From Archivesica marissinica (lineage: Eukaryota; Mollusca; Bivalvia; Venerida; Vesicomyidae), in contig CM026393.1 in the NCBI GenBank assembly GCA_014843695.1, positions 9,077,536 through 9,141,535 on the forward strand: a DNA stretch of 64,000 nucleotides, written 5' to 3'. This document shows positions 22,421 to 42,302 of the stretch, piece by piece (within the stretch, counting starts at the first letter, position 1; the number at the start of each line of letters is the position of its first letter). The translations under genes and the position numbers were made by a program. Below the pieces are notes generated by a model. It did not search any database, was not told where the DNA came from, and saw nothing but the letters and a program-made list of their open reading frames with translations.

Positions 22421-23394
22421 TGTAGTCGTTACTATTGTAGCCTTAGACAAAACACTTATATTGCACACTGCGTCCTCAGGACCACTGTCCAGCGAAAACG
22501 ACAACATTGCATTTCCTGCTGTTCACGATGAAACAATGTGCCATTCTGGCGTTATTTTACAGGTCTCCATCAAATAAAAAGTATTTGTTGATAGAATAAG
22601 GTCTTCCGGTCGGGACCACAAGGGCATATCAGTGATCCGGTCGATTTTACCTAGTTTCTCGTCGATGTTTCTGCATGCATGTTTCATTTCCGTTGGTTGC
22701 CTTCAGTAAACATTACTTACTATATGACCATATGGCAAAACTAATTTGTGTATTGTGCCTGTGTGTGCAATAGTACCTATTTTGTATTTCAGTGTTTTAT
22801 AATTGTTCTAGCGCAGTTTTTAATATCCGATTAGCAGGGATATTGCAGCATTATCCCTAACATACTGTGATAAATGATTGTGTATAACTGTGATAAATGA
22901 TTGTGTATAATTTTGTTCAACTCTTATAACTCCATTTTGGAGTGGCATTGTACTATTAGTATGTAAACTATACATGTACTATTATTGTAAATATTGTACG
23001 TACAATGATGAGATGTAAATACAGATTACTATTACTTGTAAAGGTACCTTGACTTCTTCTATCATGTATTCTCGCCGTTGAACCGTCTGATCAGGCTATA
23101 TGCTGATTGCTCTTCAGACAGTGGAGCTGAAGCACCTGTCCGAATAGCAAACACTATAGATAATGATTGCCGCGGCTGATCTAGATCTATATTGTTTGCA
23201 CATTGCTTTGAATTTGTTCGGCGCTGAATGAGTAAAGCGCACGGCTATGTTAAATCTTAATGATAACCTGAAATCAAATACCCGTCCACATCGTCTGTAA
23301 ATCTTAATGATAACCTGAAATCAAATACCCGTCCACATCCTCTTTAAATCAAAATGAAATGAAATCCGAACCATGCGTGCAGACACCAATATAG
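22421..23394. other. Intergenic sequence, one 46-bp direct duplication
   Basis: No gene recognised. 22425-22475 still resembles the downstream part of a family B SINE (gtagccttagacaaaacact). At 23252-23345 a 46-bp segment beginning taaatcttaatgataacctg occurs twice in tandem. The rest is unique-looking AT-rich DNA. Confidence 0.5.
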
Positions 23395-23807
23395 ACAGAT
23401 GGATCAAAGGACATCATCACAGTTGACAGGATACAAATCAATCAGATTTACTTCCGATGTTCGAACTCAAAACTTGCGATCATCCGTCAATCTCCAACTT
23501 TGCCCTCCTAAGCCAACTACTGAAGTTTTTAAAAAATCTTTCTTATATTCAGAGTCACACTTGTGGAATTCCCTCCCTTATCACATCAAAACAGCACACT
23601 CTGTTCCACAGTTCAAAGCTTTATATATCAGGTGGTGCAAAGAACATATAACATAATAAACTGATAATATACAATTATACATGAATATAAGTATTAGTTC
23701 TTGCAGCTTATATCTTATTTCCTATGAAAGTTTTACTGGTTACTGTTTACATGTTTCATTATGCTAGTTCATGTTTTAATTTGTTGAGGGCCTCATGGTA
23801 GATTGAC
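23395..23807 (+). pseudogene. LINE 3' fragment (end of ORF2 plus 3' UTR), copy 1
   Basis: The reading frame contains the C-terminal LINE signature LWNSLPYHIK and PPKPTTEVFKKSFLY. It matches the copy at 39350-39720 in protein and in the following 3' UTR (tatacaattatacatgaata, then ttgttgagggcctcatggta). Only the last roughly 85 codons survive. The 3' UTR is interrupted at 23808 by a miniature element and resumes at 24416. Confidence 0.8.
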
Positions 23808-24415
23808 TTAAAGCAGCATTACATCGTAATAAAGGATGTTTTGGGTAAAATATAAATACTAATGTGTGTGTGTTTACAAAAATCGAAATAGTCGCTCAGA
23901 AACGATAAAATTCCAATAAATTTAAACCGTCGTATACGCGAATTGTTTATCAACACACGAAATGTAAACACGCACAGCGCGCATGCGTGAAACAACAGAG
24001 GATGTAGAAAACAACGTATATATTTTGAACAGGAAATACTATCTATCTATCTTCCTCTAATGTCGATCCCTCGCGGGGATGTAGAAATGTCCCTAAAAGA
24101 CTTAGCTAACAGAGGTATGAATCAACATATCAAGTAATTTAATTAAAAAAGACATCGTGGGACAAATGGGGACGATGCATTCCGAATGCAAACAAGTGCG
24201 GACGATGCGTTCCGATTGTAAACAAGTGCGTGACCGATCGACTCGGAAAGTCCTACTTTCGGTTTCGAGTTTGTTTTATCGCAAAAAACACTGTTTACCA
24301 AATGAACATAAGCATACAAAGTATAATGTTAGAATGTGTAGCAGCATTGCTACCTATACGCAAAAATTGAATTTTTCAAATATCTTTTATTTCATACAAT
24401 GTAATGCTGCTTTAA
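23808..24415. mobile_element. TTAA-flanked miniature inverted-repeat element (600 bp)
   Basis: The element starts agcagcattacatcg at 23812 and ends cgatgtaatgctgct-like (acaatgtaatgctgct) at 24411, flanked by TTAA on both sides (23808-23811, 24412-24415). The related LINE copy near 39719 has uninterrupted gattgacttaattgttcaaa, i.e. the empty site with a single TTAA. That demonstrates insertion with duplication. TTAA duplication is the hallmark of piggyBac-type transposition. A TA duplication with a longer TIR fits the same bases, so superfamily is not settled. There is no transposase inside; an open frame at 24157-24444 runs over the element's end and is not a gene. Confidence 0.8.
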
Positions 24416-24475
24416 TTGTTCAAATGAGTTCTCTCGTTAAATAAAGTCTTTATTATTATTAGTATTATTATTATA
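24416..24475 (+). mobile_element. Resumed LINE 3' end and ATT-rich tail
   Basis: ttgttcaaatgagttctctc and gttaaataaagtctttatta continue the LINE 3' UTR after the insertion. It ends in a (TTA)n-type microsatellite, as the other LINE copies do. Confidence 0.75.
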
Positions 24476-24526
24476 ATATAAGGGAAACGTCGTGTGATTA
24501 ATACTTATTATTATCATACGGATGCA

Positions 24527-25052
24527 TTAAAGCGACATTACATCGCAAACATCAAATAAAAGGCAATTTGTTCACGTATTAATGGATTGTTACTACTAAT
24601 TCTTCTGAATACATTCGAACACTAACATTGAATCAATAAACAGTGTTTTTGTGGTTTACAAACTTTCAAGAGTGAAAGTAGGATTTCATATAACGGTCAT
24701 CCAGGCTCCTGAATTGACGTTTGTTGTCATTGAAGTCAATACTAAACATGCGATACTTTCGTTTAGAGATAATTTAACTAAGAGTAGTCTACAAATAAAT
24801 ATGCAGAGGCACACATGTGAGGTATCACGGTAAATATGTACAATAACTAGTGATATTCCGGATAAATGCTTTGTATTACGAATGAATGTTTTACATTATT
24901 TTGTTATGTCAACAAACCGCTTATACGACGTTTGTTTAATTTGTGAAATACTCAGTTTTAGAGGCAAATATTTGGAAATAAAATTATACAATATAATAGC
25001 AAATTACAATTCTGCAGACATTTGCGTTTTCAGCGATGTAGTGTCGCTTTAA
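24527..25052. mobile_element. Second TTAA-flanked miniature element (518 bp) with related ends
   Basis: TTAA (24527-24530) is followed by agcgacattacatcgc. The right end reads gcgatgtagtgtcgct then TTAA (25049-25052). The ends are inverted repeats of about 16 bp with one mismatch. They resemble those of the element at 23812 (agcRRcattacatcg). Internal sequence shows no obvious match and no transposase. Confidence 0.7.
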
Positions 25053-25293
25053 CTATTATTGATGCTGTTTATATTCTTAATCGTTCATTAAACATCAATG
25101 TTTATATTGTCTTCATCTCGTTAGCTTTCCCTTGTCTCTGGATGCATTCCATCACCATCAGCCGTTGCACATTACGCAACACATTAAACGTTCGCGTCTG
25201 TTTCTTCTGTACTGGCACCAACAGAGGAGTGTGCATATTTCCTGGAAAACAAGGCACATTTAATGTAGAGACAGACCACAACATTATTTTTCA

Positions 25294-25545
25294 TTTTAGT
25301 TTATTTAACGTCGCTACCGGTTTCCCATTTAACGGGCAGATTACCTAACCACACCTTTCCTGGGCAGGCTCCAGCGGTTAACCAGTACTTGGTGCACCAA
25401 CATCCGTAAGAAACTGCCAACTTTTTCATAGAAATGAGACACGATCTGAGCGGGGTTCGAACCCGTGATCACCAGTAATGATAGGTTATGTACAGTGGTA
25501 CAGTTAGCGACCCTAACCACTCGACTATGGAGGCGGTTTAATGTG
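25294..25545 (-). mobile_element. SINE family D copy with tRNA-like head
   Basis: Minus strand: the head has ccatagtcgagtggttaggg (A-box-like) and acgggttcgaaccccgctca (B box), then aaaagttggcagtttcttac and ggtgcaccaagtactggtta. The tail ends aaaccggtagcgacgttaaa. The last part resembles the family C tail. Confidence 0.82.
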
Positions 25546-25599
25546 TCATCATATTGTTGGTGTACTATATATACACACAGGAACACTAACTATGAACGT

Positions 25600-25885
25600 G
25601 TGCTTTAACGTTTATTTATCGTCGCTACCGGTTGCCCATATGAGCGACGCCTCCTGAAGAGATTAGTTAATTTGGAGGATAGTGCATGATACAGACAAAG
25701 ACCCATTCCAGAATCTCCTCTGGTTCTTTTACGTGCACGGTGTAAAGCACCGACACGAGACCTCAGTTTAACGTCCCATCTGAAAGACTGTTAATTTTAT
25801 TAGGGTCAGACGGGGGATCGAACCTGCGATCCCTGGATTACCAGTCCAGCGTGTTACCACTGGACTACTGATCCGTCTGTTAACT
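25600..25885 (-). mobile_element. SINE family C copy, near full length
   Basis: The minus strand contains agtccagtggtaacacgctg, gactggtaatccagggatcg, gcaggttcgatcccccgtct, the cagtctttcagatgggac body and the cggtagcgacgataaataaa tail. This is one of the best preserved copies. Confidence 0.88.
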
Positions 25886-25984
25886 GTGAACATCTGTGCA
25901 TATCTCTATTAATCATATTAACATATTATTAATAAACATCGCCCGATCAATTGTGTGATGACTCGCCGTCGGTCCCTCATCAGT

Positions 25985-26169
25985 GTTTACACTGTACAGC
26001 AGTCAATGGTTACACTGTACAGCAGTCAATGGTTACACTGTACAGCAGTCAATGGTTACACTGTACAGCAGTCAATGGTTACACTGTACAGCAGTCAATG
26101 GTTACACTGTACAGCAGTCAATGGTTACACTGTACAGCAGTCAATGGTTACACTGTACAGCAGTCAATG
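25985..26169. repeat. 23-bp minisatellite, 8 copies, nearly identical
   Basis: Perfect copies of gttacactgtacagcagtca + atg. All three forward frames are open across it only because the unit lacks stops. Confidence 0.95.
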
Positions 26170-26304
26170 CATGTCCTATTTGTAATGCACGTAGTCACAA
26201 CATGCACTGTTAATTCTGATAACCCGCATATAGGACTAGGGATGCCAGAGATAATTGTTCATTGAATTAACTAAAGCTACTGTATGTTGCCGTGTAGTTC
26301 ACTA

Positions 26305-26615
26305 GTGTCTTCTCACGAGTGTGACTAACAGGTCAGTCTGTTGTGGCGGAGAGTAGACCCCCGTATTTCTTGCGAGTGTGACTAACAGGTCAGTCTGTTG
26401 TGGCGGAGAGTAGACCCCCGTATTTCTCGCGAGTGTGACTAGCAGTACAGTCTGTTGTGGCGGAGAGTAGACCCCCGTATTTTCTGGGTGAGACCAGTAC
26501 TCAACTCTCCAACCTCCGCGAACGACTGACAACTTTCTGCAGCCCTGATGCTAGCGATGAATGGCGAGTTCTAACGTCAGCACGTTAGACCACTTGGTCA
26601 CATAGGCTCTCTAAT
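26305..26615 (-). mobile_element. Possible tRNA-derived SINE with a 57-bp triplicated segment
   Basis: The minus strand begins with a tRNA-like block (gcctatgtgaccaagtggtc + taacgtgctgac). It continues to a segment repeated three times (57-bp unit with agtctgttgtggcggagaga-type sequence on the plus strand, about 26317-26482). No second copy of the family is present in the window, so the SINE assignment rests on the A-box-like head alone. Confidence 0.4.
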
Positions 26616-27188
26616 ACCACAAAGACATGGTTTGAGCAAATTAAAACTATGTTTGCTACTTCTTACTCCTATAAACCCTAGCTTTTATCTTGTGTATTAT
26701 ATTAGCAGTACCACCAGATAAGATAATATCAATTTTATTTTGAGTCGGTAAGATAGCAACAGTACAACACAAGCTCGGAGTGAGCTTTTGAACCGACTAT
26801 ATAACATAACATTAGAATCACTGATAAGAGTATTATATTTGCCCCTAGCACTTTATCTAGGGCCATTTTCAGAAAATTGGTCTAGTCTATATGCATATTT
26901 ATTTAAATTTGTTTCTAAGATAACCAAATGCTGACAATGTTAAAACATAACTAAGTTATTTAGGTATGACAAATGTGTGCTTGTTAGCCATAAGAATATT
27001 AACCTAGTAACTGAATGTATTATCATGTCAGATAATAACTGTAAAGTGCGTTAACCGTAATAAAACACTGTCGTGACCTCATATCGTTGTACTTGCAGTC
27101 CATTATTATTAATATTGTATTGCTTTCAAAAGGCCATGGTATTATATTAAATCCTACGCGTAAATGTACGAACTTAACAATCTTAGTG
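26616..27188. other. AT-rich intergenic DNA, nothing recognised
   Basis: No open frame of note, no repeat and no similarity to the other elements in the window. Confidence 0.5.
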
Positions 27189-27189
27189 T

Positions 27190-27470
27190 GTGTTTACGTT
27201 TATTTATTGTCGCTACATGTTGCCCATATGAGCGACGCCTCTTGAAGAGATTAGTCATTTTAGATTTTTGGAGGATAGTGCAATGATACAGACAGAGACC
27301 CAATCCAGAGTCTTCTCTGGTTATTTTGCGTGCACGGTGTACAGCACCGACATAAGACCTAGGTTCAAAGTCCCATCTGAAAGACTGTTAATTGTATTAG
27401 GGTCAGATAGGGGATCGAACCTGCGATCCATGGAGAGCGTGTTGCACTGGACTACAGATCCGTCTTAATT
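27190..27470 (-). mobile_element. SINE family C copy downstream of the mucin gene
   Basis: Same family and same orientation as the EGF-mucin gene, about 225 bp past its stop codon. The tail gives AATAAA on the minus strand (plus-strand tttatt at 27199 and 27203), so it could supply a polyadenylation signal in the sense of the gene. The anticodon-arm region is partly deleted. Confidence 0.8.
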
Positions 27471-27694
27471 AGTAACATCTTGTTATATGTGTGCTTTAAG
27501 TATGATATGAGCCCCATACGTATCCAATACATATTGAATCGTTTTCGGCTTATATCCCATACATATTTGTGAATGCGCAAACTAACCTAATTTGACATAC
27601 TAATAAAAATGCGTAGTAGGCTATATCGATATAAACGAATTGTACATGGACATTATAAAGTTGTTATACAGAGTAACACGATCTATTTAAAGTA

Positions 27695-36932
<9,238 letters not shown>

Positions 36933-36984
36933 CTGTAAATAAGTAAGAACATATGCATGTGACACATACTCAATACGAGATAGC

Positions 36985-37392
36985 AAACCTCCGTCACGCT
37001 GCTAAATATCCATGTTTCCCTATCTCAATGGTGAAGTCTCCGTCACGCTGCTAAATCTCCATGATGCCCATCTCACTATGGTGAAGCCTCCGTCACGCTG
37101 CTAAATCTCCATGATGCCCATCTCACTATGGTGAAGCCTCCGTCACGCTGCTAAATATCAATGTTGCCCTATCACACAATGGTGAAGCCTCCGTCACGCT
37201 GCTAAATATCCATGTTGCCCTATCTCACAATGGTGAAGCCTCCGTCACGCTGCTAAATCTCCATGTTGCCCTATCACACAATCGTGAAGCCTCCGTCACG
37301 CTGCTAAATCTCCATGTTTACCCTATCTCACAATGGTGAAGCCTCCGTCACGCTGCTAAATCTCCATGTTGCCCATCTCACAATGGTGAAGA
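36985..37392. repeat. About 51-bp minisatellite, 8 copies
   Basis: Units contain gaagcctccgtcacgctgct and aaatctccatgttgccc. Length varies by a few bases. It lies just upstream of the first exon found for the EGF-mucin gene. Confidence 0.93.
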
Positions 37393-37446
37393 ATCGTGCG
37401 GGCCACCTTCAACGTCTAATTGGTTCGTCATTAACCCAAATGCATA

Positions 37447-37690
37447 CGCAGGTTCGATCCCCCGTCTGACCCTAATAACATTAACAGTCTTTCAGATGGG
37501 ACTTTAAACCGAGGTCTCGTGTCAGTGCTTTACACCGTGCAAGTAAAACAACTAGAGGATACTCTGGGATGGGTCTCTGTCTGTATCATTGCACTATCCT
37601 CCAACATCTAAAATGACTAATCTCTTCAGGAGGCGTCGCTCATATGGGCAACCGGTAGCGACGATATATAAACGTAAAACACACACAAAT
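37447..37690 (+). mobile_element. SINE family C copy, 5'-truncated
   Basis: Starts at the B box (cgcaggttcgatcccccgtc) and runs through the body to the tail gggcaaccggtagcgacgat and aaaacacacac. The tRNA anticodon arm and A box are missing. Confidence 0.85.
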
Positions 37691-37964
37691 GCATACCCTT
37701 TCACCAAATGTCATGGAAATAGTGTAATTTTTGCTACTTATATAGAGTGTCGCAAAATACTAATATGTATATAAATGTGTAGGCATAAGTCCATTTTGGA
37801 ACCCGCACCACTACGGCAAATATGAAATTCGCACTTATGGCAAAACGACCTAACGGAACAAAAACTTCCTTGAACATTATTGGGAGGGTGACATTTTTAC
37901 AGGTATTTATCTTTATCCTACGATTAATACTTTAAGAAATAATCTGTTCAGGCTAAAGTTTGCG

Positions 37965-38262
37965 ACAGACGGATATGTACTCCAGTGGTAACACGCTGGA
38001 CCGGTAATCCAGGGATCGCAGGTTCGATCCCCCGGCTGACCATAATACAATTAACAGTTTTTCAGTTCGGACTTTAAACTGAGGTTTCGTGTCGGTGCTT
38101 TACACCGTGCATTAAATGAACCATAGGACACTCTGGAATTGGTCTCTGTCTGTATCATTGGACTATCCTCCAAAATCTATAATGATTAATATCTTCCGCA
38201 GGCGTCACTCATATGGGCAACCGGTAGCGACGATAAATAAGCGTAAAACACACACACTCAAG
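37965..38262 (+). mobile_element. SINE family C copy, near full length
   Basis: Contains tactccagtggtaacacgct, ggaccggtaatccagggatc, the B box and the complete tail ending aaaacacacacac. It lies 275 bp from the previous copy in the same orientation. Confidence 0.87.
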
Positions 38263-38399
38263 TTTGCAAGTGGAATGTGTCAGACTTTAGCATGAATACA
38301 CCACTAAGGCGACTAACGTAATACATTGGATACATCTACAACTATGATGATCAACACCCAAATAAGTTGCGCTATTGTTCTCACTTATAGTGCTATCTT

Positions 38400-38520
38400 T
38401 TGATTGCATTTGATTGTATATATGTTGAGGGCCTCATGGTAGATTAACTTTTGTTAAATGAGTACTCTCGTTAAATAAAGTATTTCTAATTATTATTATT
38501 ATTATTATTAACTCTGAACA
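38400..38520 (+). mobile_element. LINE 3' terminus, copy 2 (very short)
   Basis: gttgagggcctcatggtaga and ctctcgttaaataaagtatt match the last roughly 90 bp of the two other LINE copies. It ends in (ATT)n. Extreme 5' truncation is typical of target-primed insertion. Confidence 0.75.
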
Positions 38521-38536
38521 CCTTTGAGTGAAACGT

Positions 38537-38600
38537 TTAAACTTTATTTAATTTACAACTGCGAAGCAAGTTTTAACAACTTGTATTAATCACTCTCAGT
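38537..38600 (-). mobile_element. SINE family A/B tail fragment
   Basis: The minus strand reads gagagtgattaatacaagtt, then aaaacttgcttcgcagt: the shared 3' tail of families A and B without a body. It sits between two LINE fragments. Confidence 0.65.
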
Positions 38601-38604
38601 TATC

Positions 38605-39765
38605 ACACATTGTTGGTATAAAGTCAAAGTCTAGTACTGTAGTATCCGGTGTTCCCCTAGGATGTGTATTAGGTCCGTTGTTGTTTCTACTCTTTATAAA
38701 TGACCTGCCATTATCAACACAACACTCAGTGGCAGATATCTTTGCACATGAAACGACTCTTTCAACTTCTAGTCGATCAATAGATACTATAGTGACTTCT
38801 CTTGCTAATGATCTTCAAAATGTTGATAATTGGTGTGATTTGAATCTCATGTCAATCAATGCAACACAAACTAAAGTCATGTATATTTCTTCAATGTCGA
38901 AGTCTAGTGAAATCTATGCCGATGCTCGTAGTATTCATTTTAAAAATGACCTAATAGCATGCAACTCTGAAGATAGACTTATTGGGATAACAATAGACAA
39001 TACACTGTCTTGGAACTCTCACATTGATAATGTTATCAAGAAGTGTAATTCCTTGTTATATTTATTGTCTCGTATTAAACCATTCCTTTCTATATATATG
39101 CGCAATGTGTGTTTAATTCCTACATGTTACCCCATCTAGACTACTGTTGTGTCATTTGGGGGAACTCTAATGCATATTTAGAAGATAAAATTGCTAGATT
39201 CCAAAAACGAGCTGCAAGACTAATTCTTGACAAAGATTTGTACACGCCTTCTTCCGAACTTTTCTCAACTCTCAATTGGATGACTTTCCCAGAAAGGGTT
39301 AGCTTTCAAAAAGCAGTCTTAATGGTTAAACACTCAATGGCCTAGCACCTGTCAATCTGCAAGAGTCATTCAGATTTATTTCCGATGTTCGAACTCAAAA
39401 CTTGCGATTATCCGCCAATCTCCAACTTTATCCTCCTAAGCCAACTACTGAAGTTTTTCGGAAATCGTTCTTATATGCAGGGTCACTGTGGAATTCCCTC
39501 ACTTATCACATTAAACAGCACATTCTGTTCCACACGTCAAAGCTTTATATAGCAGGTGGTGCAAAGAACAAACCAATAACCCAGTAAACTGATAGTATAC
39601 AATTATACATGAATATAAGTATTAGTTCTTGCAGCTTATACTGGTTTTACTGGTTACTGTTTACATGTTTCATTTTGCTATTTCATGTTTTAATTTGTTG
39701 AGAGCCTCAAGGTAGATTGACTTAATTGTTCAAATGAGTTCTCTCGTTAAATAAAGTCTTTATTT
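38605..39765 (+). pseudogene. Decayed LINE reverse transcriptase (CR1/Jockey-like), copy 3
   Basis: The first frame has the RT signature GVPLGCVLGPLLFLLFINDL (expected GVPQGSVLGPLLF). The catalytic FADD position reads FAHE (38741-38752), so two active-site aspartates are lost. The frame breaks at about 39110 and continues in another frame with LPHLDYCCVIWGN and FQKRAARLI, typical of the RT thumb and C-terminal region. After a further break it ends with LWNSLTYHI and a 3' UTR shared with the copy at 23395. Final sequence: tcgttaaataaagtctttat. Clade is inferred from the motif wording only; CR1, L2 or Jockey relatives are possible. Confidence 0.85.
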
Positions 39766-39767
39766 AA

Positions 39768-41685
39768 GACTAATCCAATCACTCACTTACATACTGTAAT
39801 TGTGTAGATGTTATGATAACATATGTACTTATCCAATCACTCACTTACATACTGTAATTGTGTAGATGTTATGATAAAATATGTACTTATCCAATCACTC
39901 ACTTACATACTGTAATTGTGTAGATGTTATGATAAAATATGTACTTATCCAATCACTCACTTATATACTGTAATTGTGTAGATGTTATGATAAAATATGT
40001 ACTTATCCAATCACTCACTTACATACTGTAATTGTGTAGATGTTATGATAACATATGTACTTATCCAATCACTCACTTACATACTGTAATTGTGTAGATG
40101 TTATGATAAAATATGTACTTATCCAATCACTCACTTACATACTGTAATTGTGTAGATATTATGATAACATATGTACTTATCCAATCACTCACTTATATAC
40201 TGTAATTGTGTAGATGTTATGATAAAATATGTACTTATCCAATCACTCACTTACATACTGTAATTGTGTAGATGTTATGATAACATATGTACTTATCCAA
40301 TCACTCACTTACATACTGTAATTGTGTAGATGTTATGATAAAATATGTACTTATCCAATCACTCACTTACATACTGTAATTGTGTAGATGTTATGATAAC
40401 ATATGTACTTATCCAATCACTCACTTATATACTGTAATTGTGTAGATGTTATGATAAAATATGTACTTATCCAATCACTCACTTATATACTGTAATTGTG
40501 TAGATGTTATGATAACATATGTACTTATCCAATCACTCACTTATATACTGTAATTGTGTAGATGTTATGATAACATATGTACTTATCCAATCACTCACTT
40601 ATATACTGTAATTGTGTAGATGTTATGATAAAATATGTACTTATCCAATCACTCACTTATATACTGTAATGGTGTAGATGTTATGATAAAATATGTACTT
40701 ATCCAATCACTCACTTATATACTGTAATGGTGTAGATGTTATGATAAAATATGTACTTATCCAATCACTCACTTATATACTGTAATTGTGTAGATAGCAT
40801 GATAAAATATGTACTTATCCAATCACTCACTTATATACTGTAATTGTGTAGATGTTATGATAAAATATGTACTTATCCAATCACTCACTTATATATGTAA
40901 TGTGTAGATGTTATGATAAAATATGTACTTATCAATCACTCACTTAATACTGTAATGTGATGATAAAATATGTACTTATCCAATCACTCACTTATATACT
41001 GTAATTGTGTAGATGTTATGATAACATATGTACTTATCCAATCACTCACTTACATACTGTAATTGTGTAGATGTTATGATAAAATATGTACTTATCCAAT
41101 CACTCACTTACATACTGTAATTGTGTAGATATTATGATAACATATGTACTTATCCAATCACTCACTTATATACTGTAATTGTGTAGATGTTATGATAAAA
41201 TATGTACTTATCCAATCACTCACTTACATACTGTAATTGTGTAGATGTTATGATAACATATGTACTTATCCAATCACTCACTTACATACTGTAATTGTGT
41301 AGATGTTATGATAAAATATGTACTTATCCAATCACTCACTTACATACTGTAATTGTGTAGATGTTATGATAACATATGTACTTATCCAATCACTCACTTA
41401 TATACTGTAATTGTGTAGATGTTATGATAAAATATGTACTTATCCAATCACTCACTTATATACTGTAATTGTGTAGATGTTATGATAAAATATGTACTTA
41501 TCCAATCACTCACTTATATACTGTAATTGTGTAGATGTTATGATAACATATGTACTTATCCAATCACTCACTTACATACTGTAATTGTGTAGATGTTATG
41601 ATAAAATATGTACTTATCCAATCACTCACTTACATACTGTAATTGTGTAGATGTTATGATAAAATATGTACTTATCCAATTACTA
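39768..41685. repeat. 58-bp minisatellite, about 33 copies
   Basis: Units contain tccaatcactcacttacata and ctgtaattgtgtagatgtta. Two binary variant sites (acata/atata, aacat/aaaat) allow unit order to be read. Units at about 40890-40975 carry several small deletions. Confidence 0.96.
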
Positions 41686-41764
41686 GAATCCTAGTTATAT
41701 CTATATATGTATACATTTTTATTTATATTTCCATATATTATTGTTATGTGTAAATGTTTAAAAT

Positions 41765-41868
41765 TGCATCTGTAATTGTGAAGCGCAATAGAATAATATT
41801 TAATTTTTGCGCTATAAAAATTCCATGTATGTATGTATTTGTATTTATTATTATTATTATTATTATAT
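41765..41868 (+). mobile_element. Retroposon 3' tail with ATT microsatellite
   Basis: gtaattgtgaagcgcaatag and tttgcgctataaaaattcc resemble the 'gaagcgc...gcgctat-aaa' hairpin tail common in animal SINEs and LINEs. A (TAT)n run follows. The body of the element is absent. Confidence 0.45.
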
Positions 41869-41988
41869 TCTCGTTGGCGCGGATGAAAGCGTAAATGTGG
41901 TCATTCGTGTGGGAGGAAACCTGAGCACCGGAGAAAACCCACCCGCCCGATCTGGCGACCACCGTACCATCTCACATACTTCCCGGTG
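41869..41988 (-). mobile_element. SINE family A core fragment, inverted relative to its neighbour
   Basis: The minus strand contains tacttgtgagatggt-like sequence, gatcgggcgggtgggttttc, tccggtgctcaggtttcctc and ccacacgaatgacc. Head and tail are truncated. It lies 68 bp from the plus-strand copy at 42056. Confidence 0.82.
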
Positions 41989-42055
41989 TATCAACTGTGA
42001 GTGATGCTTGCATTGTATCACACCGATAGTCTACTAGCGTATGTTAAATTGTAAT

Positions 42056-42302
42056 GTCCGATTAGCGCAGTGGTTAGCACGCTCGCTCCTCACAAATGCA
42101 ACCCGAGTTCGATCCATGGGCCGGGAAGTATGTGAGATGGTAAGATGGTCGCCAGATCGGACACGTGGGTTTTCTCCGGGTACTCCGGCTTCCTCCCACA
42201 CGAATAACCACATTTACGCTTTCATCCGCGCCCACGAGAGTGATTAATATAAGTTGTTAGAACTTGCTTCGCAATAGTTGTAAAATAAATAAAGTTTAAA
42301 AA
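42056..42302 (+). mobile_element. SINE family A copy, near full length
   Basis: The head gtccgattagcgcagtggtt + agcacgctcg is an excellent A-box region; cccgagttcgatccatgg is the B box. The core has gggttttctccgggtactcc and the tail ttaatataagttgttagaac, ending aataaataaagtttaaaaa. Confidence 0.9.

Noticed and set aside
25184..25241. Short minus-strand exon after a strong acceptor ccttgttttccag
   Set aside because: Only about 18 codons before a stop, with no partner exon or homology. A good acceptor alone is not enough.
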